Below, in pieces: positions 1 through 4,207 of a stretch of DNA of 5,223 nucleotides. The position numbers and the translations under genes were made by a program. This DNA is from a bacterium (GTDB taxonomy: Bacteria; Patescibacteriota; Minisyncoccia; UBA6257; GWB1-50-10). The stretch's first letter is position 1. Each line of letters begins with the position of its first letter. The notes under the pieces were generated by a model. That model was not told the DNA's origin, searched no databases, and worked only from the letters and a program-made list of their open reading frames with translations. The stretch spans positions 1 to 5,223 of the forward strand of contig JAJYXD010000083.1 of the NCBI GenBank assembly GCA_021791135.1. The letters run 5' to 3'.

Positions 1-1
1 C

Positions 2-79
2 TGTAACGGCGAGGTTCTCGATATGGGAAATGGCGTTGGCCCGTACTGCACTGTCTTTGTTGACGGGATTGTGCAATGA
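2..79 (+). CDS. C-terminal end of an unidentified gene (partial)
   Basis: An open frame enters from the left edge and runs 25 codons to a TGA at 77-79. The visible end reads CNGEVLDMGNGVGPYCTVFV followed by DGIVQ. The stop overlaps the start of the next gene as ATGA (76-79), the same coupling used at four other junctions here, which is the main reason to believe the frame. The fragment is small and neutral, with no motif I recognise. It could be the end of a phage structural or accessory protein, but nothing visible decides this. Confidence 0.5.
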   Translation, partial: CNGEVLDMGNGVGPYCTVFVDGIVQ

Positions 80-441
80 AAAAGTTCACGTATTTTCTCG
101 GGATCGCACTTTACGTTTATATTGTAGTTCAAAGCGCGATTTTGAATCCCGAACAACTCGTGCCAATTCTACAGTTCACATTCCCGGTATATGCAATTTC
201 GATTACAGGGTACTGGTTGATTCTTAAACGTAACCCCTATGCCTGTTCGTCCGAACACTTTCGGAATCTGAAAGCTCGTAGATTTAAAGTTAAATATTTC
301 TATGCTTCTCGTCTGTTCAGAAAGGATTCGGATACATCAATTTGGTTCTTTCCGGGTTTGAATACCGTAATCGTAATCTATTACTTTTATCTTGCATGTA
401 AAACGCGGTACTATTTCCGACTCTTCCGTCATTCACGGTGA
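76..441 (+). CDS. Small multi-spanning membrane protein, unknown function
   Basis: A 121-aa protein starting MKKFTYFLGIALYVYIVVQS. Three hydrophobic segments are visible, at about residues 5-23, 29-51 and 93-108. Between the second and third is a basic stretch (residues ~52-85, rich in K and R) that is probably cytoplasmic. There is no strong SD, but the start overlaps the upstream stop as ATGA, so it is probably translated by coupling. Its stop (439-441) lies one base from the integrase stop on the other strand, with no terminator hairpin between. The gene is AT-richer than the integrase. Position beside the integrase would suit a lysogenic-conversion or superinfection-exclusion gene, but that is inference from place only. 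Confidence 0.65.
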   Translation: MKKFTYFLGIALYVYIVVQSAILNPEQLVPILQFTFPVYAISITGYWLILKRNPYACSSEHFRNLKARRFKVKYFYASRLFRKDSDTSIWFFPGLNTVIVIYYFYLACKTRYYFRLFRHSR

Positions 442-442
442 A

Positions 443-1669
443 TCATTTCCACTTCTCGTCGATCTTATCCCGCTCCGGCAGGTACTTCTCGATCTTCTTC
501 ACGGGATCGCTGTGGTTGTAATGCTCCTGTGTCATGCGTTCGTCCCGGTGTCGCATCTGGTCTTGCAGCATCTTAGCCGACAACACCCCGGTCATGATGG
601 TGTCGTACGTGTGACGCAAGCTGTGGGGTACGATGTGGCGGCCAGGGAAGAGGTCTTCGGTCTCGCCTTTCTCTTTCTTTTTCCCGAAAGCCGCCTTCAA
701 TCCGCGCCGAAATGCCCCGTACACTGTCTTCCGGGATAACGGAGTCTGACCGTTGACGCCGAAGAAAATCAAATCGTCTTCACCCTTGTACAGGCATTCC
801 TCGGCTTCGCGCCAGGCGTGGAGCATTTCCAGTGTGCGCTCGGGGATGAAAACCGCCGCTTTCTCTTCGTTCTTCGGGTTCCCGATCTCGCCCCCTGCTT
901 TCACGGCGTCGTAGATCCTGAGCGCGTGGATCTCCCCGGCAAGGTGCAGCCATCGCAGAGCCCGCGGTTCCTGACTCCGGGTGCCTGACGTGAGCATGGT
1001 GAAGAAGAACGTCGCCCAGAACCGGCAACTCCAGATTTCAATGAGCTTCTTTTCATTCTTCGGAAACAGCTTCTTGATTTCGTCGAATGTGAAGACATCG
1101 GGTTTCTCCGAATCTTTCGGGAATGCCTTGATGATGTTCCGTAAGGGATTGTGTTTCATCTTCTTCCTGAATATCGCTTCATCGAAGACGAAACGGAACG
1201 CGGACATGATGTGATTCCGGGCTTGATTTTTTACCGGGAGCCGGACGAGCCAGTCGTAAATCTCGGATTCCGATTCCTCGAGGCGTGCCAGCGTCCGCGC
1301 CCCAAAAGCGGGGAAGATGTGATTGTCCAGGTATCCGCGCTGGAGTCCCGCCCAGTATCGGCTGTACCTGCGTTTGTCCACGAGCTTGCGCTTGATGTAC
1401 TCGCACTCACCCCAGACGTAGAACCTGTCCGCGAATTCCTGGAGCGTCGGTGAATCCGGGATCTCGGGTTTGAGCTTGAGCACGTTTTCCTCGTACCACT
1501 TCCCGGCATAGACTTCGGCGTCGAGCTTGTACTCGCAGCCGGTGCTTTTATTCAATCGCTTATTCGAATCCGGATTGATGTAATACCAGAAATACCAGAC
1601 CTTCCCCTTCTTCCCGGCTTTTGTCTGCGGTCGGAAAAAATCGTACTCCCGGCGTGTCCGTCTTCTCAT
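443..1669 (-). CDS. int: Tyrosine recombinase / phage integrase
   Basis: A 408-aa site-specific recombinase that would catalyse phage integration and, with helpers, excision. The N-terminus (1-60) is basic and aromatic (KVWYFWYYINP), like the arm-binding domain of phage integrases. Residues ~70-180 fit the SAM-like core-binding domain. The catalytic domain shows all expected residues: Arg231 in GTRSQE with Glu234, a candidate Lys at 266 or 270, His349 and Arg352 in HSLRHTYDT, His374 in MRHRDERM, and the nucleophile Tyr384 in EHYNHSD. Length is normal for the family and there is no frameshift. I kept the ATG at 1669 because a near-consensus promoter ends six bases before it, so transcription should begin at the ATG itself; no SD is visible. 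A tRNA-Gly 3' half, the likely attachment site, lies about 220 bases upstream. Confidence 0.96.
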   Translation of the reverse strand: MRRRTRREYDFFRPQTKAGKKGKVWYFWYYINPDSNKRLNKSTGCEYKLDAEVYAGKWYEENVLKLKPEIPDSPTLQEFADRFYVWGECEYIKRKLVDKRRYSRYWAGLQRGYLDNHIFPAFGARTLARLEESESEIYDWLVRLPVKNQARNHIMSAFRFVFDEAIFRKKMKHNPLRNIIKAFPKDSEKPDVFTFDEIKKLFPKNEKKLIEIWSCRFWATFFFTMLTSGTRSQEPRALRWLHLAGEIHALRIYDAVKAGGEIGNPKNEEKAAVFIPERTLEMLHAWREAEECLYKGEDDLIFFGVNGQTPLSRKTVYGAFRRGLKAAFGKKKEKGETEDLFPGRHIVPHSLRHTYDTIMTGVLSAKMLQDQMRHRDERMTQEHYNHSDPVKKIEKYLPERDKIDEKWK

Positions 1670-1675
1670 GGCCGG

Positions 1676-1704
1676 ATTATACGAAATTCGCGTGGAAATG
1701 GCAA
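1676..1704 (-). promoter_or_regulatory. Integrase promoter, leaderless arrangement
   Basis: On the minus strand, TTGCCA (1704-1699, 5/6 match to -35) is followed by exactly 17 bases and a perfect TATAAT (1681-1676). Six bases (CCGGCC) then precede the integrase ATG at 1669. A start site seven bases past the -10 box falls on the A of the ATG, so the transcript should have no 5' leader. Confidence 0.8.
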
Positions 1705-1846
1705 TTATTATTTGTTTGGATATCTGTACGACCTAAACCGATAATGGAGATATGCCAATTCTGTTTTTCGTATTAGCTTTTCACTAATCCACATCTATTG
1801 ATTGTAACAGATTCTATTTATTGCTGGTACAGGTAAATACAAGACA

Positions 1847-1875
1847 GATATACTTGCATGTGAAAGAATTGTCAA
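1847..1875 (-). promoter_or_regulatory. Candidate promoter between tRNA-Gly segment and integrase
   Basis: A consensus TTGACA (1875-1870) lies 17 bases from TATATC (1852-1847, 4/6 to -10), on the minus strand. It would transcribe toward the integrase and could make a longer int transcript or a small RNA. The -10 overlaps ACAGATAT (1844-1851, + strand), whose inverted copy ATATCTGT lies at 1720-1727 near the integrase promoter, so one protein might bind both. The -10 is weak, so certainty is low. Confidence 0.4.
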
Positions 1876-1886
1876 CTTTTAAGATA

Positions 1887-1957
1887 AGCGAGCGAAGGGA
1901 ATCGAACCCTCGGCACAAGCTTGGGAAACTTGTACCGCTAATGTAACACGTGCGGGC
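1887..1957 (-). other. attP: tRNA-Gly(CCC) 3' half: probable phage attachment site
   Basis: On the minus strand, bases 1932-1887 match the anticodon arm to 3' end of a glycine tRNA. There is a stem CAAGT/GCTTG around the loop TTCCCAA (anticodon CCC at 1925-1923), a TGCC variable loop, a perfect T arm (GAGGG, TTCGATT, CCCTT) at 1911-1895, acceptor strand CGCTCGC at 1894-1888 and discriminator T at 1887. The 5' half does not fit. The expected acceptor partner GCGAGCG is absent (GCCCGCA pairs at only four of seven positions) and no proper D arm can be drawn without overlapping the anticodon stem. An intact 3' half with a non-matching 5' half next to an integrase is the usual look of an attachment site that rebuilds the host tRNA on integration. 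A decayed or divergent tRNA gene is the alternative. Confidence 0.6.
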
Positions 1958-2037
1958 AAGTGCTGTAAAGCCTTTTTGTGTCAATAATTGTATCCGTTAA
2001 GTGCTGGCAGGGTAACCGTGTTTTTCATGATTCGGTG

Positions 2038-2337
2038 TTATAATTTTGTGATGCAGTTGCCGACATCTGTTTGCTTAACGGATGTATCGGTAATAGGGTG
2101 CCATGGCTTAACATAAAGCTTGCCGTCTTTCCGATAGACTTCAAATTTTACAGAATGAACCTTCTCGGGATTTGCCGAATCGACGACTTTAAAATTACCG
2201 TCGGGCAAAGCTGCTATCAGCATCGCCTTGTTCTCGGGGATTCCCTCAATCGCTTGTATTTTTATTCCACAAGAAAAGCTTTCACCGCTTCCATAATCCA
2301 TACCTTGAAAGAACTCAAGCTTCTTATCTGTGATCAT
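2038..2337 (-). CDS. Small soluble protein, unknown function (99 aa)
   Basis: Last gene of the four-gene operon. The same frame is open further upstream (ATG at 2415), but I chose the ATG at 2337. It overlaps the previous stop as ATGA (2337-2334) and has a strong SD, GGGGAGG, six bases before it. The earlier ATG would overlap the 51-aa gene by 80 bases and lacks this. The product begins MITDKKLEFFQGMDYGSGES. It is mixed alpha/beta in composition, with no membrane segment and cysteines only at positions ~23 and ~94. Segments such as DGNFKVVDS and KDGKLYVKPW suggest a small beta-rich fold. I do not recognise the family. Confidence 0.75.
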   Translation of the reverse strand: MITDKKLEFFQGMDYGSGESFSCGIKIQAIEGIPENKAMLIAALPDGNFKVVDSANPEKVHSVKFEVYRKDGKLYVKPWHPITDTSVKQTDVGNCITKL

Positions 2338-2489
2338 CCCCCGCCTCCCCGTAAATGCACCCAATTTAAATCCTGTTTCATCGCTTTGTTTTTTAAGCGT
2401 CCGCATTTTAGACAATAAGGGTATTTGTAAATTATTGTACCGGACCAGAAGTGTTTGCAGAAAAACTGTTTCAATTTATTCAATTTCAT
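2334..2489 (-). CDS. 51-aa CxxC mini-protein, candidate zinc-binding
   Basis: A short gene fitted exactly between its neighbours. Its ATG overlaps the upstream stop (ATGA, 2489-2486) and its TGA overlaps the downstream start (2337-2334). AAGGGA five bases upstream can serve as SD. The product starts MKLNKLKQFFCKHFW and has Cys11, His13 and the pair Cys26-Cys29 (CLKCGR), a plausible four-ligand zinc site. It resembles the 53-aa protein two genes upstream (MKL start, KH near residue 13-14 followed by W, a CxKCG knuckle), and both recall the small prophage proteins grouped as DUF1660. The glycine-rich tail (RGGGG) is simply the coding side of the next gene's SD. Function unknown. Confidence 0.7.
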   Translation of the reverse strand: MKLNKLKQFFCKHFWSGTIIYKYPYCLKCGRLKNKAMKQDLNWVHLRGGGG

Positions 2490-2845
2490 GCGCTTCCCTT
2501 GATATCGAATACCGACGAACCGTGTAAGAGCAAGCGTTCGAGCCCTGGAATCTTCTCATCGGGTGTACCGTTGGGATTGCCGTACTTGAGTTCATTGAAA
2601 TACTTCGCGGCATCCTTCTTCGCTTTTTCCGCAATCGTCGGACCGATATTCTTTACCCATCTTCGGTAATCGAGATATCGAAACGGATGCAAAATCGCGG
2701 ACCACCAAGGGAAATACTCGGGGTTGCGTTTGACTTCGACATGGAAGTCGGAAGCGAAAAACTCAGTCCTATTGTTGATCCGCCTCCACTCCCCGTCACG
2801 TTCTCTTGCTTCTAATTTCACCATGGCTTTTAATCCATCACTCAT
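2486..2845 (-). CDS. 119-aa soluble protein, unknown function
   Basis: Second gene of the operon. The start overlaps the upstream stop (ATGA at 2845-2842), with AAAAAGGA eight bases before it as SD. The protein begins MSDGLKAMVKLEARERDGEW. It is charged, has no transmembrane segment and carries an aromatic cluster around residues 42-64 (PEYFPWWSAILHPFRYLDYRRW). A lysine-rich helix follows at ~70-88. I do not recognise a family or any catalytic motif. The middle position between two similar CxxC mini-proteins suggests they may act with it, but that rests on arrangement only. Confidence 0.75.
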   Translation of the reverse strand: MSDGLKAMVKLEARERDGEWRRINNRTEFFASDFHVEVKRNPEYFPWWSAILHPFRYLDYRRWVKNIGPTIAEKAKKDAAKYFNELKYGNPNGTPDEKIPGLERLLLHGSSVFDIKGSA

Positions 2846-3003
2846 CCCTTACATCCTTTTTCTGGTATAGGGTAAATTATCCGGCTGCTTTTTATTACGT
2901 CCCCGCATTTTCGACATCTTCCCCGTATCGGGAATTCTTCGCGAGAGACGGTCATCCAATCGTGTTTCCTGAATCGTGCGAATAAAAGCCTAATCAACTT
3001 CAT
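2842..3003 (-). CDS. 53-aa CxxC mini-protein, first gene of leaderless operon
   Basis: The product starts MKLIRLLFARFRKHDWMTVS and contains His14, then CRKCG (Cys30, Cys33) and Cys51, a likely zinc knuckle. It looks like a relative of the 51-aa protein two genes downstream and of DUF1660-type prophage proteins. The frame is open upstream to an ATG at 3057, but that start lies inside the terminator hairpin. I chose 3003 because a good promoter (TTGACT, 17 bases, TATCAT) ends six bases before it, predicting a transcript that begins at this ATG. No SD is present, which agrees. The stop overlaps the next start as ATGA. Confidence 0.72.
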   Translation of the reverse strand: MKLIRLLFARFRKHDWMTVSREEFPIRGRCRKCGDVIKSSRIIYPIPEKGCKG

Positions 3004-3009
3004 GCCCAC

Positions 3010-3038
3010 ATGATACCGCAATCCCGAATACGAGTCAA
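3010..3038 (-). promoter_or_regulatory. Promoter of the four-gene operon, leaderless arrangement
   Basis: On the minus strand, TTGACT (3038-3033, 5/6) is followed by 17 bases and TATCAT (3015-3010, 5/6). GTGGGC then separates the -10 from the ATG at 3003. The -10-to-ATG distance is six bases, identical to the integrase promoter, so the start site is expected on the ATG. The promoter begins right after the terminator at 3041-3074, so the operon is insulated from upstream transcription. Confidence 0.75.
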
Positions 3039-3040
3039 AT

Positions 3041-3074
3041 AAAAAAGCCTTCAACATTTACAGTCAAAGGCTTT
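3041..3074 (-). terminator. Intrinsic terminator behind the tRNA-like RNA
   Basis: The minus strand folds into a 12-pair stem, AAAGCCTTTGAC (3074-3063) with GTTGAAGGCTTT (3055-3044). Two of the pairs are G-U and the loop is seven bases. A run of six T (3046-3041) overlaps the stem foot. It starts one base after the 3' end of the tRNA-like sequence. Confidence 0.8.
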
Positions 3075-3075
3075 C

Positions 3076-3138
3076 GAAGCGGACGGGATTTGAACCCGCA
3101 GATATTACCATAGGTAGCTTAAACTACTCTCCAGGAGT
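3076..3138 (-). other. Second tRNA-like element (T arm plus hairpins)
   Basis: On the minus strand a textbook T arm is present: GCGGG, TTCAAAT, CCCGT at 3099-3083, followed by CCGCTTC (3082-3076), which would be the acceptor strand. Upstream lie small hairpins: TACC/GGTA (3116-3106), GTAG/CTAC around TTTAAG (3127-3114) and ACTC/GAGT around CTGGA (3138-3126). These overlap each other, so not all form at once. No partner for the acceptor strand (GAAGCGG) is found upstream and no canonical D arm exists. It may be a decayed class II tRNA (the loops hint at Leu UAA or Ser GGA, undecided), a second tRNA-derived recombination segment, or a tRNA mimic. The terminator placed directly after it argues that it is transcribed as an RNA. 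Confidence 0.45.
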
Positions 3139-3149
3139 GGTCAACGTTT

Positions 3150-3177
3150 TTTATATGTCGTCACATGACCCGGTTAA
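3150..3177 (-). promoter_or_regulatory. Weak candidate promoter for the tRNA-like RNA
   Basis: On the minus strand, TTAACC (3177-3172, 4/6) lies 16 bases before TATAAA (3155-3150, 5/6). Transcription would start near 3143, just before the tRNA-like hairpins, and end at the terminator at 3041, giving an RNA of about 100 bases. The -35 is poor, so this is tentative. Confidence 0.3.
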
Positions 3178-3228
3178 GGCATATACACCCACGACACGAC
3201 CACCAATTCGCACGCCACTTCAATCTAA

Positions 3229-3372
3229 TTATAATACGATTACTGTAAAAAGAAAAGCCCCCGTTTCCGAGGGCTCGTGCTGCGGCGCGGGAAAAGGAGG
3301 AACCCGGACCGCGTTTATCGTTTGCACTCCCGGTGCATCGACTTCATATGGTGCTCGTGCCTTCTCCGGCAT
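3229..3372 (-). CDS. 47-aa peptide gene ending beyond a terminator
   Basis: The start ATG (3372) has the strongest SD of the window, AGGAGGT at 3386-3380, seven bases upstream. The frame runs 47 codons to a TAA at 3231-3229. The product begins MPEKARAPYEVDAPGVQTIN, has a proline-rich middle (PPFPAP at ~25-30) and a hydrophobic end (FLFTVIVL). Codons ~33-39 are the intrinsic terminator hairpin at 3256-3275, so most transcripts should stop near 3247, before the stop codon. Either the gene is translated only on read-through mRNA, or the working product is truncated, or the SD serves something else. No family is recognised. It is the last gene of the lysis-type module. Confidence 0.5.
   Translation of the reverse strand: MPEKARAPYEVDAPGVQTINAVRVPPFPAPQHEPSETGAFLFTVIVL
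3247..3275 (-). terminator. Intrinsic terminator closing the lysis-type module
   Basis: On the minus strand, AGCCCTCG (3275-3268) pairs with CGGGGGCT (3263-3256) over eight base pairs, one of them G-U, closed by a GAAA tetraloop. TTTTCTTTTT follows (through 3247). On the plus strand no T-run follows, so it acts one way only. It lies inside the 47-aa reading frame. Confidence 0.85.
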
Positions 3373-3379
3373 TACTTCT

Positions 3380-3386
3380 ACCTCCT
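3380..3386 (-). promoter_or_regulatory. Consensus ribosome binding site with internal anti-SD
   Basis: AGGAGGT at ideal spacing (seven bases) before the 47-aa gene's ATG. A perfectly complementary CCTCCT occurs on the same strand inside the gene (3300-3295), so the mRNA could pair with its own SD and mask it. Confidence 0.6.
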
Positions 3387-3439
3387 GAAAAATCGATTAA
3401 AAATATTCCTAAAAACCACATGAAAATATTCATATGATT

Positions 3440-3862
3440 TCATTTTAGGCAAAGGAGTACTGCGAGAACGGCGATTGTCACGGCTTCACCGATCGCGATT
3501 CCTCGCCAGGTGTCCCGTTCAATCTCCGTACGTTTTGAAGTATTCATACAGTCGGTCAACGATTGCGAGACTTCGCCGGAGTTTGTCTGTAAGAGATCCG
3601 CTGTCGCTTCTTGTTCCTGATAATTCTCCGACGATCGCTGCGAGTTCTCCTCGTCTTTCGTCATCACGTCGTTCACGTTCTTCTCGCTCTTTTCTGTCCG
3701 CTGTTCGATGTTGATCGATAGAGATAAGCAATCCGTTAATAGCTGCCTGAGTTCGAGAGTCAGATACAGCATGTCCGGATTCGGTGACCGCTGCTCCTGT
3801 GAGAAACCCGGAACCAAAGAGAAGAAGAGCAGCGAGAATGACACCAATAATTTTCGCCACAT
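3440..3862 (-). CDS. Spanin-like envelope protein (signal peptide plus C-terminal TM)
   Basis: A 140-aa protein beginning MWRKLLVSFSLLFFSLVPGF, a typical signal sequence (possible cut near GFSQ). A hydrophilic, helix-prone periplasmic part (~23-110, rich in E, K, Q, S, N, with Cys44 and Cys106) and a C-terminal membrane helix (~120-139, IAIGEAVTIAVLAVLLCL) follow. Topology and position at the end of a lysis-type module resemble a unimolecular spanin joining inner and outer membranes. However, I see no lipobox cysteine after the signal sequence, which true u-spanins have. The TM helix lies in the part not shared with the nested frame. By hand count about 64% of third positions in the shared part are G or C, like the integrase, which favours this as the main frame. 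SD AGGGGG is four bases from the ATG. Confidence 0.72.
   Translation of the reverse strand: MWRKLLVSFSLLFFSLVPGFSQEQRSPNPDMLYLTLELRQLLTDCLSLSINIEQRTEKSEKNVNDVMTKDEENSQRSSENYQEQEATADLLQTNSGEVSQSLTDCMNTSKRTEIERDTWRGIAIGEAVTIAVLAVLLCLK
3519..3860 (-). CDS. Nested alternative-frame gene, i-spanin-like (113 aa)
   Basis: This frame starts with GTG at 3860, two bases after the ATG of the 140-aa gene, and lies wholly inside it in another frame. The product begins MAKIIGVILAALLLFGSGFL (GTG read as Met), an N-terminal membrane anchor. A strongly charged coiled-coil-like stretch (~52-72, KEREERERRDDERRGE) and a second helical part (~90-113) follow. That is the plan of an Rz-type inner-membrane spanin. 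The shared SD is better spaced for this GTG (six bases) than for the ATG. Against it: third positions are only about 37% G+C by hand count, as expected for a shadow, and GA-rich codons of the other frame naturally give Arg/Glu here. It is either a real overprinted gene or a striking shadow. Confidence 0.38.
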   Translation of the reverse strand: MAKIIGVILAALLLFGSGFLTGAAVTESGHAVSDSRTQAAINGLLISIDQHRTADRKEREERERRDDERRGELAAIVGELSGTRSDSGSLTDKLRRSLAIVDRLYEYFKTYGD

Positions 3863-3872
3863 TACGCCCCCT

Positions 3873-3995
3873 TTAAAACTGAGAAATAACCCATATTATT
3901 AACTCGATTATTTTCCATATTCCGAAAATGACACCAATCCATGCCAGGATAAAAACAACCTGAAGGAATATGCAAAATCCTTTAAAATCCCACAT
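3873..3995 (-). CDS. 40-aa single-span membrane peptide
   Basis: Begins MWDFKGFCIFLQVVFILAWI and is almost wholly hydrophobic, with one long or two short membrane segments (~7-26 and ~30-40). The ATG follows the previous stop without a gap (TAAATG), with GGGGGAG about eight bases upstream. Its TAA directly precedes the AGGGGG that serves the next gene. It may be a holin, antiholin or pinholin-like peptide by size and setting, but it is too short to assign a family. The exact fit between two genes is the best evidence. Confidence 0.62.
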   Translation of the reverse strand: MWDFKGFCIFLQVVFILAWIGVIFGIWKIIELIIWVISQF

Positions 3996-4184
3996 TTACC
4001 TACTCCCCCGCCACCCCGCGTACTTTCTGGGCGCGATTGTGCTCCGAGTCGTGCGCAGGGGCAAGCGAATGCTGAATATCCAGCACAACCATATAATCCG
4101 GATCTCTCCCGGAAGCTCATATTTCGCACGTTTCGGGAATAAATATGATGTCAATGCAAAAGGTTCAAAAATAATTGAAAGCAC
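3996..4184 (-). CDS. 62-aa membrane-associated protein, unknown
   Basis: I chose the GTG at 4184 because AGGGGAGGG (4199-4191) stands six bases before it and the gene then falls neatly between the holin-like gene (stop 4208) and the 40-aa gene. The same frame is open back to 4478, but that part runs across the holin-like gene in another frame and is a shadow. The product (VLSIIFEPFALTSYLFPKRA at the start) has one hydrophobic segment at ~27-42 (EIRIIWLCWIFSIRLPL) and a basic C-terminus. It has the form of a small inner-membrane phage protein; no family is recognised. Confidence 0.55.
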   Translation of the reverse strand: MLSIIFEPFALTSYLFPKRAKYELPGEIRIIWLCWIFSIRLPLRTTRSTIAPRKYAGWRGSR

Positions 4185-4207
4185 TATGCACCCTCCCCTG
4201 TTGTCGC

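Larger units (their letters stand above)
1670..2037. other. Non-coding integrase-attachment region
   Basis: About 370 bases without a credible gene. The stretch 1705-1886 is AT-rich, as expected for the arms of an attachment site, and carries the integrase promoter, a second candidate promoter and an inverted pair ATATCTGT (1720-1727) / ACAGATAT (1844-1851). The stretch 1958-2037 contains a TTGACA on the minus strand at about 1988-1983 with no good -10 at the right distance. No clear terminator closes the operon ending at 2038. Confidence 0.5.

Noticed and set aside
392..1509. Several open frames on both strands inside the integrase gene
   Set aside because: They are shadows of a gene with high third-position GC; compositions are Arg/Ser/Pro-rich and none has an SD or motif.
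1708..1794. 28-codon minus-strand ORF upstream of the integrase
   Set aside because: No SD, AT-rich non-coding surroundings, and it covers the integrase -35 side; nothing beyond an open frame supports it.
1887..1957. Complete functional tRNA-Gly gene
   Set aside because: Only four of seven acceptor pairs form and the D stem would share bases with the anticodon stem; the 3' half alone is convincing.
1981..2028. 15-codon minus-strand ORF after the four-gene operon
   Set aside because: No SD, too short, and no overlap with its neighbour unlike the other junctions.
3207..3235. TTCGCA, 17 bases, TATAAT on the plus strand as a promoter
   Set aside because: The -10 is perfect but the -35 is weak and no plus-strand gene follows. 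The TATAAT overlaps the TAA region of the 47-aa gene; it may be chance or an antisense start.
3137..3388. 83-codon plus-strand ORF
   Set aside because: It runs antisense through the 47-aa gene and terminator, has no SD, and is of low-complexity composition.
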